A DNA stretch of 64,000 bases from positions 1 through 64,000 of the forward strand of contig NW_019776099.1 of assembly GCF_001039355.2 (NCBI RefSeq). Reading direction: 5' to 3'. The translations under genes and the position numbers were made by a program. This DNA is from Lingula anatina (taxonomy: Eukaryota > Brachiopoda > Lingulata > Lingulida > Lingulidae). A model generated the notes under the pieces. That model was not told where the DNA came from. It ran no database searches and saw only the letters and a list, made by a program, of their open reading frames with translations. Every line of letters begins with the position of its first letter. Position 1 is the stretch's first letter. Of the stretch, positions 34,796 through 46,429 are shown piece by piece.

Positions 34796-36593
34796 AAATG
34801 GCTACAATGGATTACTGGCTATGAAAATTTGCTTCTACAAGAACCTAAATTCATATAATAATCAAATATGAGACTTACTCTTGAGATCAATAGCCCTTTT
34901 GTCGATCACAAACGAAGTAATAACTTTTCACTCACGTGAGAAGTTTGACGTGCCATCATCCATCTTCATCAGTCTCGGAGTGACACAGTACTCCACGCCC
35001 CCTGCCCCACCCACCCCCTTAGTGCCGCGGCTGTAGTGCTAAGAAGTCATCGTACAGGCGTGGGAGAGAGTACAGTGTATCTACCTTCGTCTCACTAATA
35101 TTTTTAAAGATCTAAGACTTGCTCTCTAGAAGGGTCGGTGTGGCGTTACCTTACTGGAGTCACGTTCAAGTTTCCTGCACACTCTGTCACTTGATTATCA
35201 CATGCCTAAAAAAACTAGTTTATTACAACATGATACCGGTACCGCCAGAGGGGGTAGATTAGCCTGATGGTTGTACATGTCCGCCTACTTTCCGAATCAG
35301 TATTCTACGGGTGCCTTACTTTTTTTTATTGCTGTCCCCACTTTTTCAGATGTCATTGCAATTTTGAAACCACAATGAATAATTTGTTTATTCATTTTGA
35401 TAATTTCATGCAGCTATATCTGGATGTCTTCTGCTCACTATTTGAACTTCTGAATGTGATACACAGTGATGGATTAAATATCCTCTGAGCCAACTAAATG
35501 CAGTCAAAATTGAACTAATGACAACCTACGTGTACAATGAGGCTTAAGCCAAGGATTTGCACTAAAGGAGAAATTATAACAGTTCTATTTTGTTCTTGGA
35601 CATTATAACGTTATTTTGTCCATGTTTTCTTTAATGGTTATTTTGTAAGAAACTGAAGCCAAAAAGTTTCGTCTTGTCGTAGTAAAAGTAAGCACCCTCT
35701 CCCAATCACTTATTTTAATGAAACATTTTTATTTCATTATTTATTTATTAATTAATTTTTATTTATTTTATTATTTAATTTTTATTTAATTTTTATTTTA
35801 TTTATTTATTTTTTTTTTAATTAATTGCCCTCATTTCACTGTCACTTATAATGTGGAATTAAGAAGCTTTATTACTTCCAGTGTGGCCGGTGTGTATATT
35901 TTTGAAAGGAAAGGAAAGAAAACTAGAGGCAGGCTGGTGATTACAGTATTCATTATTAAATAGCTAAATAAAATGTTTTTATAAAGATATGTGTATTTTG
36001 CAACACTAATAACACCAGTAAGTAAATAAAGAGAAATTACAAAGACGTAGAATTTGGATAAGTGAAGTAAAAAGTATAAGAATAGCACACATTGAACTTT
36101 TGAGAAATAAGTCGGTGCACGTAACAGTGTACAAAAGTGCGTGTAGATAAGGCCTTGACGGTAAACACCCCACAATGAAAACAAAATAATTTTATTAAAC
36201 ACACAAGGCAGATACTAATGATAATTGTGAGTTAGGGAGCGAGGTTTATTTTTTGGGTGTGACGTCGACTTTTAGGTTTTTCAGCCTCAGAGAGGGTTGA
36301 ATGTTTTCAATTTCGACAAGGATGTTGTCCAGAAAAGAAGGTTATCGAAAAAAATGTGTTCCTGACAAATAAAATATCAGTCATAACGTGATTGGTGTAA
36401 CCTGACCGCGCGTGGTGGGATGGTAGCTTTGAATACACCCGTCTCTTAAATAATCACTCATATGTTTATTATGGCGATGTTTTGGTTTGCTCTCTTTTGT
36501 CAGTGAAATTGCCCGTGTCAACGACAAATCCTCTTTCATAGCTGTTACGTTTTCCCTGGCTTGTCCAGAATGCCAAAAGGGAAGGCAACCAAT

Positions 36594-36625
<32 letters not shown>

Positions 36626-37865
36626 AATTATTATTTAATTTTCGGTCAAATGTCGGTGTCCGACTGGTCAGCTTTGATTTAGTAAACTAAAAGAAGCCGT
36701 ACAATTGGTCTAATTCACCACGGAATTTGTACCCGGAATTTGAAGTAGGGTATGGAACATCCTGGATATTAATGATCTAATAAATCATTTTCCTGACATA
36801 CCTGTATGTCGTTTTTGGAGTACGTGTCACTGTTTCCTCGTAAATTTATCGTTGAGGAGCATTGCTTTTAAAATTACTTCCTGAATATCAAACAACATTT
36901 TAGATAGAGCAAGTGATTCATTGCGGGGTCGCCAATGCAAACTACTTATACAGCAAGGGAAAAATTTGATAGAAAACGACATTTTTCTTCAGGAGGTCTG
37001 AGCGCCTGGAGAGTGAGAATACTCAACGCAGATTCACGCACTGTTTTCCAAGACCATAGGGGGCACTTTGTTCTTCTTAGATTCCAAATTGTTAATTTTA
37101 TCAAATACAAAAAAATTCTCCGAGACCTGAAATTATTTACACCAGAAGTCGATTTTTAGTGGAGGGCGTACAAATGTACACATGGCATATTGTGGCAATA
37201 AAATACAAATGATCATGATTAATTATATTTTCTATAACGCAGTGAGTGTGATTTCTCCCTCTCGCAGAAATAAGACAATGCTGACCTGAGCTCATTCATT
37301 TTAGGGAAGGAAGTGAGTTTCAGTTTTTCACATTTTCTGAAAACGGCTGGAAGAGTGAATTCATCCTTCTGCAAACATCTGTAAACATTTGCCAATGTAT
37401 ATTAAAATACACGATTGAGGATATTTAGAAACTATTTTACTAAGAGGGTGGAGGTAGAGAGAAGTTGGCTTTTTTTTTTCAAAAATGGCTCATGGTCTCG
37501 TTGGGATGCCATTGTGCAAATAAATTAGGCACCCTGTCATCGCTCACCACACCGAGACCCACCAGTTGTTAAAGGGGAACAAAAAATGGTGGAGTTAGGA
37601 CGGCGGTCATATCCACAACTCTGTTTCCATTACCTAGTTGCATGTACCACAATAATTTTTTTTAAATCCCACATCCGCCTGCGCCCAAATTGCCTAAGCG
37701 GTTTATTACTGTCCACAATTGCATAAATTTTAAAATGTATTTTAATACAAAAATATTAAAATACTTATACAAGAAACAAGATACAAGGGACTTCTTTCCG
37801 TATGAATTTATGTTTACTTTCATGACATATTGATAAATTGGATTATTAATGAGGGTACTGTCGAC
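34796..37865. other. Non-coding, microsatellite-rich spacer
   Basis: (TTTA)n/(ATTT)n tracts occur at ~35700-35825 and 36589-36625. At ~35250-35330 TAGCCTGATGGTTGTACATGTC resembles a tRNA A box, perhaps an old SINE. No gene supported. Confidence 0.4.
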
Positions 37866-37875
37866 GGAATTTCCC
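37866..37875. promoter_or_regulatory. NF-kappaB consensus site upstream of candidate cytokine gene 1
   Basis: GGAATTTCCC, i.e. GGGAAATTCC on the minus strand, fits GGGRNNYYCC at every position. It lies ~45 bp upstream of a TATA box and ~130 bp upstream of the candidate start codon, the spacing seen in many immune-gene promoters. Function is inferred. Confidence 0.5.
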
Positions 37876-37919
37876 GAATTTACAAAAAGTGACACACACC
37901 AAACAGGACAAGGGAAGGG

Positions 37920-37927
37920 TATAAAAG
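37920..37927 (+). promoter_or_regulatory. TATA box for candidate cytokine gene 1
   Basis: TATAAAAG, followed ~30 bp later by a plausible start region (CTGAATATTCAGTGA, 37946-37960) and at 38002 by an ATG that opens a short exon. The core promoter reading depends on that exon being real. Confidence 0.5.
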
Positions 37928-38001
37928 AGACTTACTTACAAGACCACTGAATATTCAGTGAACAATAACCTTAAAGCTGTCCGCATCAAAGGAGAGAAAA
38001 C

Positions 38002-38048
38002 ATGAAGATGAAAGGATCGTTATTCAATATTTTCCACTTAAAAGGTAT

Positions 38049-38079
<31 letters not shown>

Positions 38080-41000
38080 TTTCATCTATCCATTTGTTTG
38101 GTTGTAGGAGCTACTGACACTGGCCTTAGCAAAGGAGTAAGGTTATTATTACAAAATCTGGATTTCTGGAAAAAGGACCGATATTACCTTGGCTGATTGT
38201 CACATTTAATAATCCTTAAAGGATTGTTAAGAAATTTTTTAAAATTAAAGACATGATCAAAATATGAATTCAACTGTGCACCTAAGATATTAGAACACCT
38301 GCACCGGTCAAGTGAAGACACATTTTATTCCTTCATCAGCGTCCTATGATTTGTGCTCTGTCGAACGTGTGCTTTACATGTGCGCGATTGAAAACGTACC
38401 ATAGTCATATCGTTATGGCTAAATGTCATGCAAAGCTACTGATCTCTCCTAAAAGATAAAAGCCCTCAAATGAAAATACCTGACTATTCGACCCTCCACT
38501 TTGAAATGCCAGGAAGACTACATGTATGAACTAAGCTGATCAAGTAGAATTGGTACCAACATCAAATCCGAGTAAAGGGACGGTCGAGCAAAGATTTGCG
38601 AGAAGGAGTGCATTGTTTTTTTTTTTTTTTCTTCAATAAAATAACAATTTGTGCGAAAATCCCGTTTGTGATAATTTCAAGTTTTAGGCATTTTTTCTCC
38701 TACGGTCGGTGTACGTGTCAACATTGGCCACTCAAACCTTGAAACGTGATCATAGTGACACTGCCCTAAACACTCCCAAATTTTTTATTACCTTTAAGGC
38801 CGTTAACCTCTTTCGGGGCTGTGGGGTGTTATTCTTCAACTTCAAACGTGTGGCAAACGTCCAAATTAATGAGTGTTTAGTGTAAACCGTATTGACCCAA
38901 GACGGTTTCGTTTGTCAAATCCCATCCATAAATAGTTGACTACACCTTTGTCACTGATGGATCTAGAGTATTGTTAAGACCGGCACAGTGAAGTTAAATG
39001 AATAGTTTTAAAAAACCGAAGAAGAGGGGAATTTTACTACAATATATAAAGCAGAGAGTTGGAACATTCTCTTGCTTTTTTTTTTCGCACGTTTTATGTT
39101 TTTTCGAGAAAGACACCCTCCGAGTTCGTACATTGTGTAGCTTTGCGCCCCCTCCACCCCCCCACCACCCCCAATGAATCCAAAGTTGCTGATCAACCCA
39201 CCTTGAGTTATAACAATGATCAGTATTGCGACATATCCGCCTTCTTTCAGCGACAGTTATACATGCCAGTAAAACGAAGACTTTAGGCAGTCAAGTGCAA
39301 AAGGCAAACACGCTTACAAAATACAAGCACTGACATTAACACAAGCTTCAAATGAACGCCTGATGTTGTTCTAAGGCAAGATCACCTTATACATTGGCCC
39401 TCAGTTTTTCTTGAAGCACATGCGTAATATCTGTTTTTTACTAGTCAAGTGTCATAGCATTTTTTCAACAACAGCTGAAACATGTTGACCCGATTTCCAA
39501 ACTGTACTCTCAAAATGTCAAGGTCAAGTGAAATATAGTAAAATAAAAGGCTTGACACTGAATAACCATTTGACATACAGGAAAAAAAGATATTATTAAA
39601 AGAATAGAATACTGAAAGAGAAAGAACCTACTACAGGCCCCTACGTATTTCTGGATGACTTACTTTTCAACATGGTCGCCATATTTGTTTTGTAACAAAA
39701 TCCTACGGTCTCATAAGTGTCTTAAAACAGTGTCCTAAACTTCAGGTCCGATGATTTAAACAGCATGTGAAAATAACATTCAGTTTTAATAAACCTTAAG
39801 TTTTTACTCAAAAAGTTCAAAACAGGTTTATTCGTTAACAAATGAGAAGTTTGCCTCTAGAAAATATATACAGACNNNNNNNNNNNNNNNNNNNNNNNNN
39901 NNNNNNNNNNNNNNNNNNNNNNNNNNNNNNNNNNNNNNNNNNNNNNNNNNNNNNNNNNNNNNNNNNNNNNNNNNNNNNNNNNNCGAGACTAGAAATATTT
40001 TTCTATCGGATCATAGCTAAAGACAAGTATTCGACACCGCAGTTGTACAATTTTAAACACTCATTTTACGGCAACAAACACGATTGCCTTCACCATATTG
40101 GGCATTTTGAATTCCTCCATGAACAAACATACCTTATTCTCATCTAGCATCCAAAATAGCAAAAGAAATTGTACTTACATTTTATCTCTATAAGTGTCTT
40201 GACTCATCCACCCGAACGTTTTCCTCGCGTTATCACCAGCTACCTGTCCAAATGACACAAAAAGTCATCAACAGCCGCGATATGCTCGCTACCTGTACGG
40301 GAGGTCACGTGATCCGAACGCACATCGTTTCGCGAAGAGCTCGCGCTAAGCCGATTATCCTTTGATCTTTCTCCGCGTTACTTGTCCTTCTCTATTTAGG
40401 TCCAAGATACAGACGACAAAATATGAAACCCCATCCAATTTAACTTAGTTTTGTTTACTTTTGATGGGATTCGATTCAGTTCCGCACACTGTATTTTATG
40501 TTTTACTTAAATTCGGTACATATGAACTCCACATTTCATTACTTCGTTGTATCACATTTTGATTTTAGACATTATTTTCGCCCTGACCGCCTCGACCCTG
40601 CACTTACTTCTCCTCAGTAGCCAGGTGTCACCCTTGTCGACCGGCCCGGAACCGTGCCCTCAAGACAAGCTGGTCCCAAATCTGTGGTGGTACCGTCCTT
40701 GCCACGGCTCACGGCCAGCTTATCTATATCCATGTGTACCAAAGGAATACATGGATTTGAATACTGTCAGGTGGCTGCTCTCCGAGCACCTGGTTCTCCT
40801 GAGAGAGGAAATTGCCGCACTACAGGATGCCATGGTACGTTTGTATGAATACCCGGTATATAAATTCTTAAAATGCACATGCTTTCTAACATGTTTCCAT
40901 TGTCAGTGTGATATCGCCAACAGCAAGGTCTCAGAGAACAAAGAGCTCTTTATTTATTTATTTATTTATTTATTTTTTTTTTTATTTTACTCATCAAATA

Positions 41001-42184
41001 TGTAAATGCGTGAGTTATAATGTTCGTTTCTGTCCGGTGAAGATTTCAATGTTAAGTTCGAGAATCTTGCGTGCGTTTTCATATCCATTGTAGTTATTTA
41101 GAAATCGGGTCTCAGGTTTTCATACACACAGCATAAATAAATTCATGTTTTATTTGGCTTGAACAAGGGAATAATTTATAGATGAAAACTTAATACAAAA
41201 TGTAGGTAATAAAATCAAAAGTTTTTCCTATTTACTCAAGAAAAGAGAGCGGTTTCAAGGCTATGGCAATGAATTACACCGAATCGTGGAGTCAAGCCAC
41301 CATGTCCCCGAAAATTTAAGACAATGCGATGACCTGTCTGCCTCACAAACTTCAAGAAGTCTCCGGAGAAGACCCGAGACTGACATTGAGGAGTATGATG
41401 AACATACAGAGGTAAGAGAGGCATTTCAACATGAAGTCCTATGAAATAACAAAACTAAAATCTATACATGTATTTCATACAGCAATCACTTTCACCTTCT
41501 CAACCTATGATATGTGACAGAAAAAGAAAAGAAATTAGGAAAAAACATCCACATTGGAGTTACTTAGCTTACTGTTTTATATGCATCTGAAATTTATTGA
41601 ACCCATAAATGGCCCGATAAATATCATGTTCTAATTTCAAGTCTAAATCTAAAATCTTAATACATATCGCGAACAACCAAATCCGACTTTTTCAGAAACT
41701 ACCTTTTCACACACACACACACACGCACACACGCACACACACACACATTAGTGCATTGTTTTGTAAAGAATTTAGAAGTTTATTTCATTCGAAAAAAATT
41801 ATTAATAAAAGGGTCTGTAAACAACTTTTTTAATTATTTCAGCTTACCGATCTTCGCAAGACCTATGATTGTCTCGTGAGGTTTTCCGTTTACGTACACA
41901 ACTTCAAGAGACCTGTGACAAGGCCACAAATGCGTTACATATCAACTAAAGTGAAGGCAGTCAAAAAACGTCTCCACCGCATTCTGTGCTACATGGCGGA
42001 AGTTATATTCGAAAGCGTGCCATCGGGGAATTTCCATTGGATACTTCTGACATACCCGCCAGGAGAGGTCAAAAGGTCAACATTCGCTCATTTCCCACGT
42101 GGCGAGCCGACAATGGTCAGATACTATAGAGAATGGAACGTGGTGCGTTTGCTGGGCGTCTATGTAGGCGGTTTGATTTCATAA
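38002..42184 (+). CDS. Candidate secreted four-helix cytokine, gene 1 (LIF/CNTF/IL-11-like)
   Basis: Exons: 38002-38044 (phase 1, tentative), 40569-40834 (acceptor TGATTTTAG, donor ATG|GTACGT), 41241-41411 (donor GAG|GTAAGA) and 41843-42184 (acceptor TTATTTCAG); 273 aa if exon 1 is right. Exon 1 gives MKMKGSLFNIFHLK; exon 2 adds a hydrophobic run (IIFALTASTLHLLLL), i.e. a signal peptide, then LWWYRPCHG and helix-like WLLSEHLVLLREEIAALQ (helix A). The last exon carries LTDLRKTYDCLVRFSVYVH (helix B), ISTKVKAVKKRLHRILCYM (helix C) and YYREWNVVRLLGVYVGGL (helix D). The minus-strand gene at 46430-48201 is a clear paralogue with identical phases. Exon layout (tiny first exon, three helices in the last) is like vertebrate LIF/CNTF-type genes. 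Weak points: exon 1 sits 2.5 kb upstream across a gap, its donor G|GTATTT abuts an (ATTT)n run, and family assignment is by eye. Confidence 0.6.
39876..39983. other. Assembly gap
   Basis: 108 unknown bases, inside the presumed first intron of candidate cytokine gene 1. An exon could be hidden here. Confidence 1.
40177..40390 (-). promoter_or_regulatory. CpG-rich block with palindromic E-box and a possible minus-strand first exon
   Basis: Between ~40200 and 40390 CpG is far denser than around it (TCGCG, CCGCG, TTTCGCGAAGAGCTCGCGC), and GTCACGTGAT at 40304-40313 is a CACGTG E-box. Reading minus, the block leads to ATGAGTCAAGACACTTATAG and a strong donor AAAAT|GTAAGT (exon end at 40177). This could be the start of a minus-strand gene running into the assembly gap, or an alternative promoter of the plus-strand cytokine-like gene. 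No downstream exon was found. Confidence 0.3.
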
Positions 42185-42687
42185 AGGTCGGGTTCAGTTT
42201 TACGATTATAATATTTCAGAGTTTGAAATATTCAAATATTTATCTTAACCCTCTCCTAACATTATAACTCATATGTTCCCATCCATATTCGGTGTTACTA
42301 TTCTTCCTTTTACCCGTTTCCATTCTTTTCATATGACATCAATTTGTTATTCTACATGTTGTTTATATGAGTTTTTTTTCTTAATTTTGCATATTTTAAT
42401 TTACCATGTGTTTTTTTTTCTTACTTTACACTTTTTGCTTTCTTCTTATTGATCTGTTATTTTATTCAGTGTTTGGTGCTGTTTTACAGATGATAATGTC
42501 CATTTTTACATGTACGTTTTTACAACGTTGGCGCTATTCGTCGATGGTGCTCATAGGAATTGATATTATTATCTTAATATCTCAGTCGTCCAATTTATAC
42601 ATATGTTATGTTAATTACTTTTACTTCAACTTATATACAGTTTACATTTATTTTGTATGTATTTTTACTTACATACATTTATTCGAA

Positions 42688-42693
42688 AATAAA
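42688..42693 (+). terminator. Candidate polyadenylation signal of cytokine-like gene 1
   Basis: AATAAA ~500 bp after the stop codon. The intervening 3' UTR has several ATTTA pentamers, but the region is so AT-rich that these are not significant. Confidence 0.4.
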
Positions 42694-43038
42694 ATTAAAG
42701 GAACTAATGATTGGAATGTCTTTTCGTTTGCAAACCCCTGTGACTCAAAATGCTTGGTGTCTAATTTAGTGAGTAGAGGCAACAGTACTAATAATATGTG
42801 GAGCTCATAGCCACAACAGGATGGGTATATTGTTCTCGACCCTACAAAAGAGACGATAATTTTGAATGCTCACACATTTATGTGTTGAAAATATAAATAT
42901 TGGTTTGATGCGCTTGACCATTTAGCTGTGGCAATAGAAAAGACAATTATTTTCGTAGTCCCATTGTGCCGCCTCTGCCCATCCGTCTCATTGTGGAAAT
43001 CAGATAAAAAATCCCGGGGTTTTCCCAATTCACTGACG

Positions 43039-43308
43039 CAGTGGCGGATTTAGGGGGTGCCAGGGGTCTTGATCCCCCCTTCGATTTCTGAAAAAAAACA
43101 CCAATGTTCCCCTCTTGAAAGTGCAATTTCGACTAGCTAAATCATAGTTCTATACAGTACTGTCCCAAATGAAACACCCTCTAAAGCACCCTCTAAAACA
43201 CCAAAGTTTTTTGAGCCCCAAACCCTACGTCAAGAGGGGGGGGAGGGTCGGCTTCGCATCCACGCCCCCCCCCCCCCCCCCCTTCAAATAATCCTGGAGC
43301 CGCCCCTG
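43039..43308. repeat. MITE-like element with CAGNGGCGG terminal repeats
   Basis: Left end CAGTGGCGGATTTAGG; right end reverse-complemented CAGGGGCGGCTCCAGGATT. ~270 bp with poly-G/C runs and a tandem CACCCTCTAAA. A lone end of the same type (CAGGGGCGGATCCAGGATTA) is at 62464. Confidence 0.65.
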
Positions 43309-46300
43309 CTGGCTTACTCCAAGCAGAGAGAAAGAGAGAGAGAGATCAGGTGGTTTAGAAAAAAGAAATATAGCAAGGGGCCTAGAAACAAAGAGAGAAG
43401 GGGGAGGGAGGAGACTGGAGACTTGACCAATAGAATGGTTTCCCTGAATAAACCGTAAAATAGAATCTCTGTGTTACTTTTACCACAAACCTCTCTTTTG
43501 TACAGAAACAGTTGAAAGAGAACAAACATCCGTGTTGAGGAATGTCTTTCAGGGTCGCGTGTCATTTATTGTGGTATTCAATGGTGTTTTGAAAATGTAA
43601 TATGCTACGTGTGCATAAACATGAGTCTCCCCCATCTCAAAGGGTGTATCAAAATACATGTATGTGGTCTTCAAGTTTCTTCTTTTTCTATTATGATGAG
43701 CCGTACATTGTACTTATATCCCAAAGTTTTGGAAATTGGTTTTTAACGTACTGTCATTTATACCCGTGTGTGCATTCGGCATTAATTTCAAAATATAAAA
43801 TACTGAATTGTCCGATGCCGCTAGACGACAATTTTAAAAGCAAACAGTGTGGTAAACAAGTATGGATACACAGGGTAAAAGGGTTTGACTGTTCAACTGG
43901 TAGGAAAAGTTACTTAAGATATAAAAATATCAATTTTTAATGTTAAAAATCCACCCATCTAGATTCATTCGATATCTTAAAATCAAATTTCAATTATAAT
44001 ACTTGAGTTATAGCCTACATTTCATTATTTAAGCAAAAATAGCCAAACAAAAAACCTGTCGGTACCCTTTCATATTTTTCACAATATTTATTATTTTTAT
44101 CAGCATGTTACATTAATCTTCTCTTGACAACAAATGTAATCTTTTACTTCAAACAGTTCTAAAGATGCTTTCATAATGAACCATTTTTCCTAAATGTCTT
44201 TATAACAGTTGAATAACAGAATGGAAAAAACGTAAAATGAAGAAAAATAATTCGTTTCTAGCGAGAGTCAACGTGTTTTTAGACATCTACCTATGAGGCA
44301 GGAGATCTAGGCCCTTTTAAAGGATAATATCAGAGAGTGTTGACTACACACCCTACAAGCAAGTCAGTTAGCCCCGGAAGTTACTTTTTGTACCTCCTTT
44401 CCACAAGAGATAAGAAAAGATCTATTTCATCATACGAAGTGCTGTTTATACATTGGGCGGTAACTGACCAATACAACTTGACCTTGTCATTTATGATTGG
44501 GGAAAATTTTCAGACACTATGGTGTTGTATACTCAAAAATCACAAAGGGTTGTTACTCGGCAATTGCTCTGAAATGGAGGATAAAATTACCTATGGAATG
44601 TGAAATGCATTTCTGTAGAGTGACTTAAGGAAACAATATCGTAAATTTGACAATAAATTTGACAATAAATTGGGATTTGGGTATTGAAATTTCAAGTAGG
44701 CGGATACATGTGTTTTGGCATAACGGAAGTATCGTATTTCTTCTTACCTTAACTAATCTACTTGAATGTTTCAAGTATCATTATCGATTTATGTTACCAC
44801 TATGTCCAGATCAGTGTTTTTAATGCATTTTTGGGGAAAAAAACGGGTAAATAAACGGGATTTTAACGAGTGCAAGAGACGGACGGTTTAAAATGGAAAT
44901 TCTTTTGGGCATACAATACGACGGTGGAGGGTAGAGTCGCGGCACTCCCTGGGGAAAATTAATATAAGTAAATAGAATGTGTGCATGATCTGGAAAGAAC
45001 AAGCATGCATGGTGTGTAAGGCATGAAGCACAAGGAAAGTCAGACAGATTTATTTCATTCATATAGTATAATGGTAGAAGTGGGAGTGGGCGGATACACT
45101 GGATTATGTTTGTGCAATGAGGATACCTTGATCAATGAACGATAGTTCCATAGGGGATTAACCTGTCATTTCAAAAATTACATATCCTGCTGTGTAAGCA
45201 CTGTCCTATGCGTCAGCTTACGGTGCAGGTCAGTTTTATACATCAAGTTTACAGTTAGTAAATTTAATATGCTCAGCTGAACACCAACTTGTGCATTTGA
45301 ACTAGTGTGTCCAGATAGAGCCATAGCCATATTTGAAAGCGTTTCATGTTATTTCACAGTTGCAGTTGCCTTTAACAGAAAAGAAGACCCTTGACACCAG
45401 AAAATATTTTTAAAGATTGAAAGGAGAGATATTTCCCCCAATAAATTAATTTTTTCGAAACATGCACCAATATACAACATCACTGACAACAGTGTACAAT
45501 AAATAAAGATTTGTCATTGTAATGTATACTTAGATTAATTAAGATAAAATACGTTTAAAATGTTTCTACACTTTTATATGTATTTGTAATACATCTCTTT
45601 TGTAATTATATCTTTCACCAATGCTGTTAATAACTTTGAAACTACACTAAACGGATACCAGTGATTTAAATTTGAAAAAAAAATTCAATCACAAATCTTG
45701 CGGCCCAGAGTCATACAACACGAATTCGCCTTTGAAGATGCTTATACTTTTGACTTTTAAATTGGATCTTTTTTTATCAAAAACGTTTTTGCTGGACATC
45801 GGTTAATATTTGACTTGATATGTTATTGAATTTTTTAGTTCTGTATCTCACAAACTTTCACCCACAGGAAAATTATAAAAGAAAAAGTACATTAAAACAA
45901 TACGTAAGGTTAATACCCGTTTTTAAATGATTGCAACAAAATGACAATAATCTCACAATGATAAAAAACAGAAATAATACAAATAAAAAATAATAGAAAT
46001 AAAATTAATACTGAAAAAGTATTCAGTAGGTCTGCAACCTACTTCCATGACACAAGTCTCGCAAACACAACAACGGATAAATATCTTGATATTCAAGTAC
46101 ACAGTTGACTAGAGTATTGTGAAACAAAATTTGTTAAAAATTTGTCTAGAATTTCATCACCAGAACAGAGTCTTATGTTTCATCACCAACCATTAACAAT
46201 AAAAAGAGACCCGGAAGAGCCACGGGAAAATCCACTTTCTTTTTTCTATCCCCCTCTCTCTTTTTCCTCACTTAACTGCAGATCCTCCACAGCACAAGAG

Positions 46301-46429
46301 TTTAGTGACTTAATTACCTTAAAACCAATTTGACTAAAAATTGATGTCGCCTTACATGTAGAAGCATGACATTAATTAGGATCCGCCTCAGTCCCCACCT
46401 TAAAGTGCTCTAAATTTGTTGTTTGAAAC
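43309..46429. other. Spacer between the two cytokine-like genes
   Basis: Lies between the convergent 3' ends. A (GA)n run at ~43320-43345 borders the MITE. Open frames at 43602-43940 and 44337-44603 lack recognisable features. No third paralogue exon seen. Confidence 0.45.

Noticed and set aside
39842-40147. Open frame crossing the 108 N gap
   Set aside because: Its middle is unknown sequence and the visible ends match nothing.
40280-40312. Alternative first exon for cytokine-like gene 1 starting ATGCTCGCTACCTGTACGG
   Set aside because: Could end in phase 1, but its donor (GTCACG) is poor and the peptide is not signal-like; kept only as part of the CpG-block finding.
42185-42693. AU-rich-element reading of ATTTA pentamers in the cytokine-like gene 1 3' UTR
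   Set aside because: About five pentamers in ~500 bp is close to expectation in such AT-rich DNA, so it cannot support cytokine-type mRNA instability.
43602-43940. 112-codon open frame between the cytokine-like genes as a third paralogue
   Set aside because: Lacks WWY-x-PCHG, YDCL and the helix D pattern, and has no splice support.
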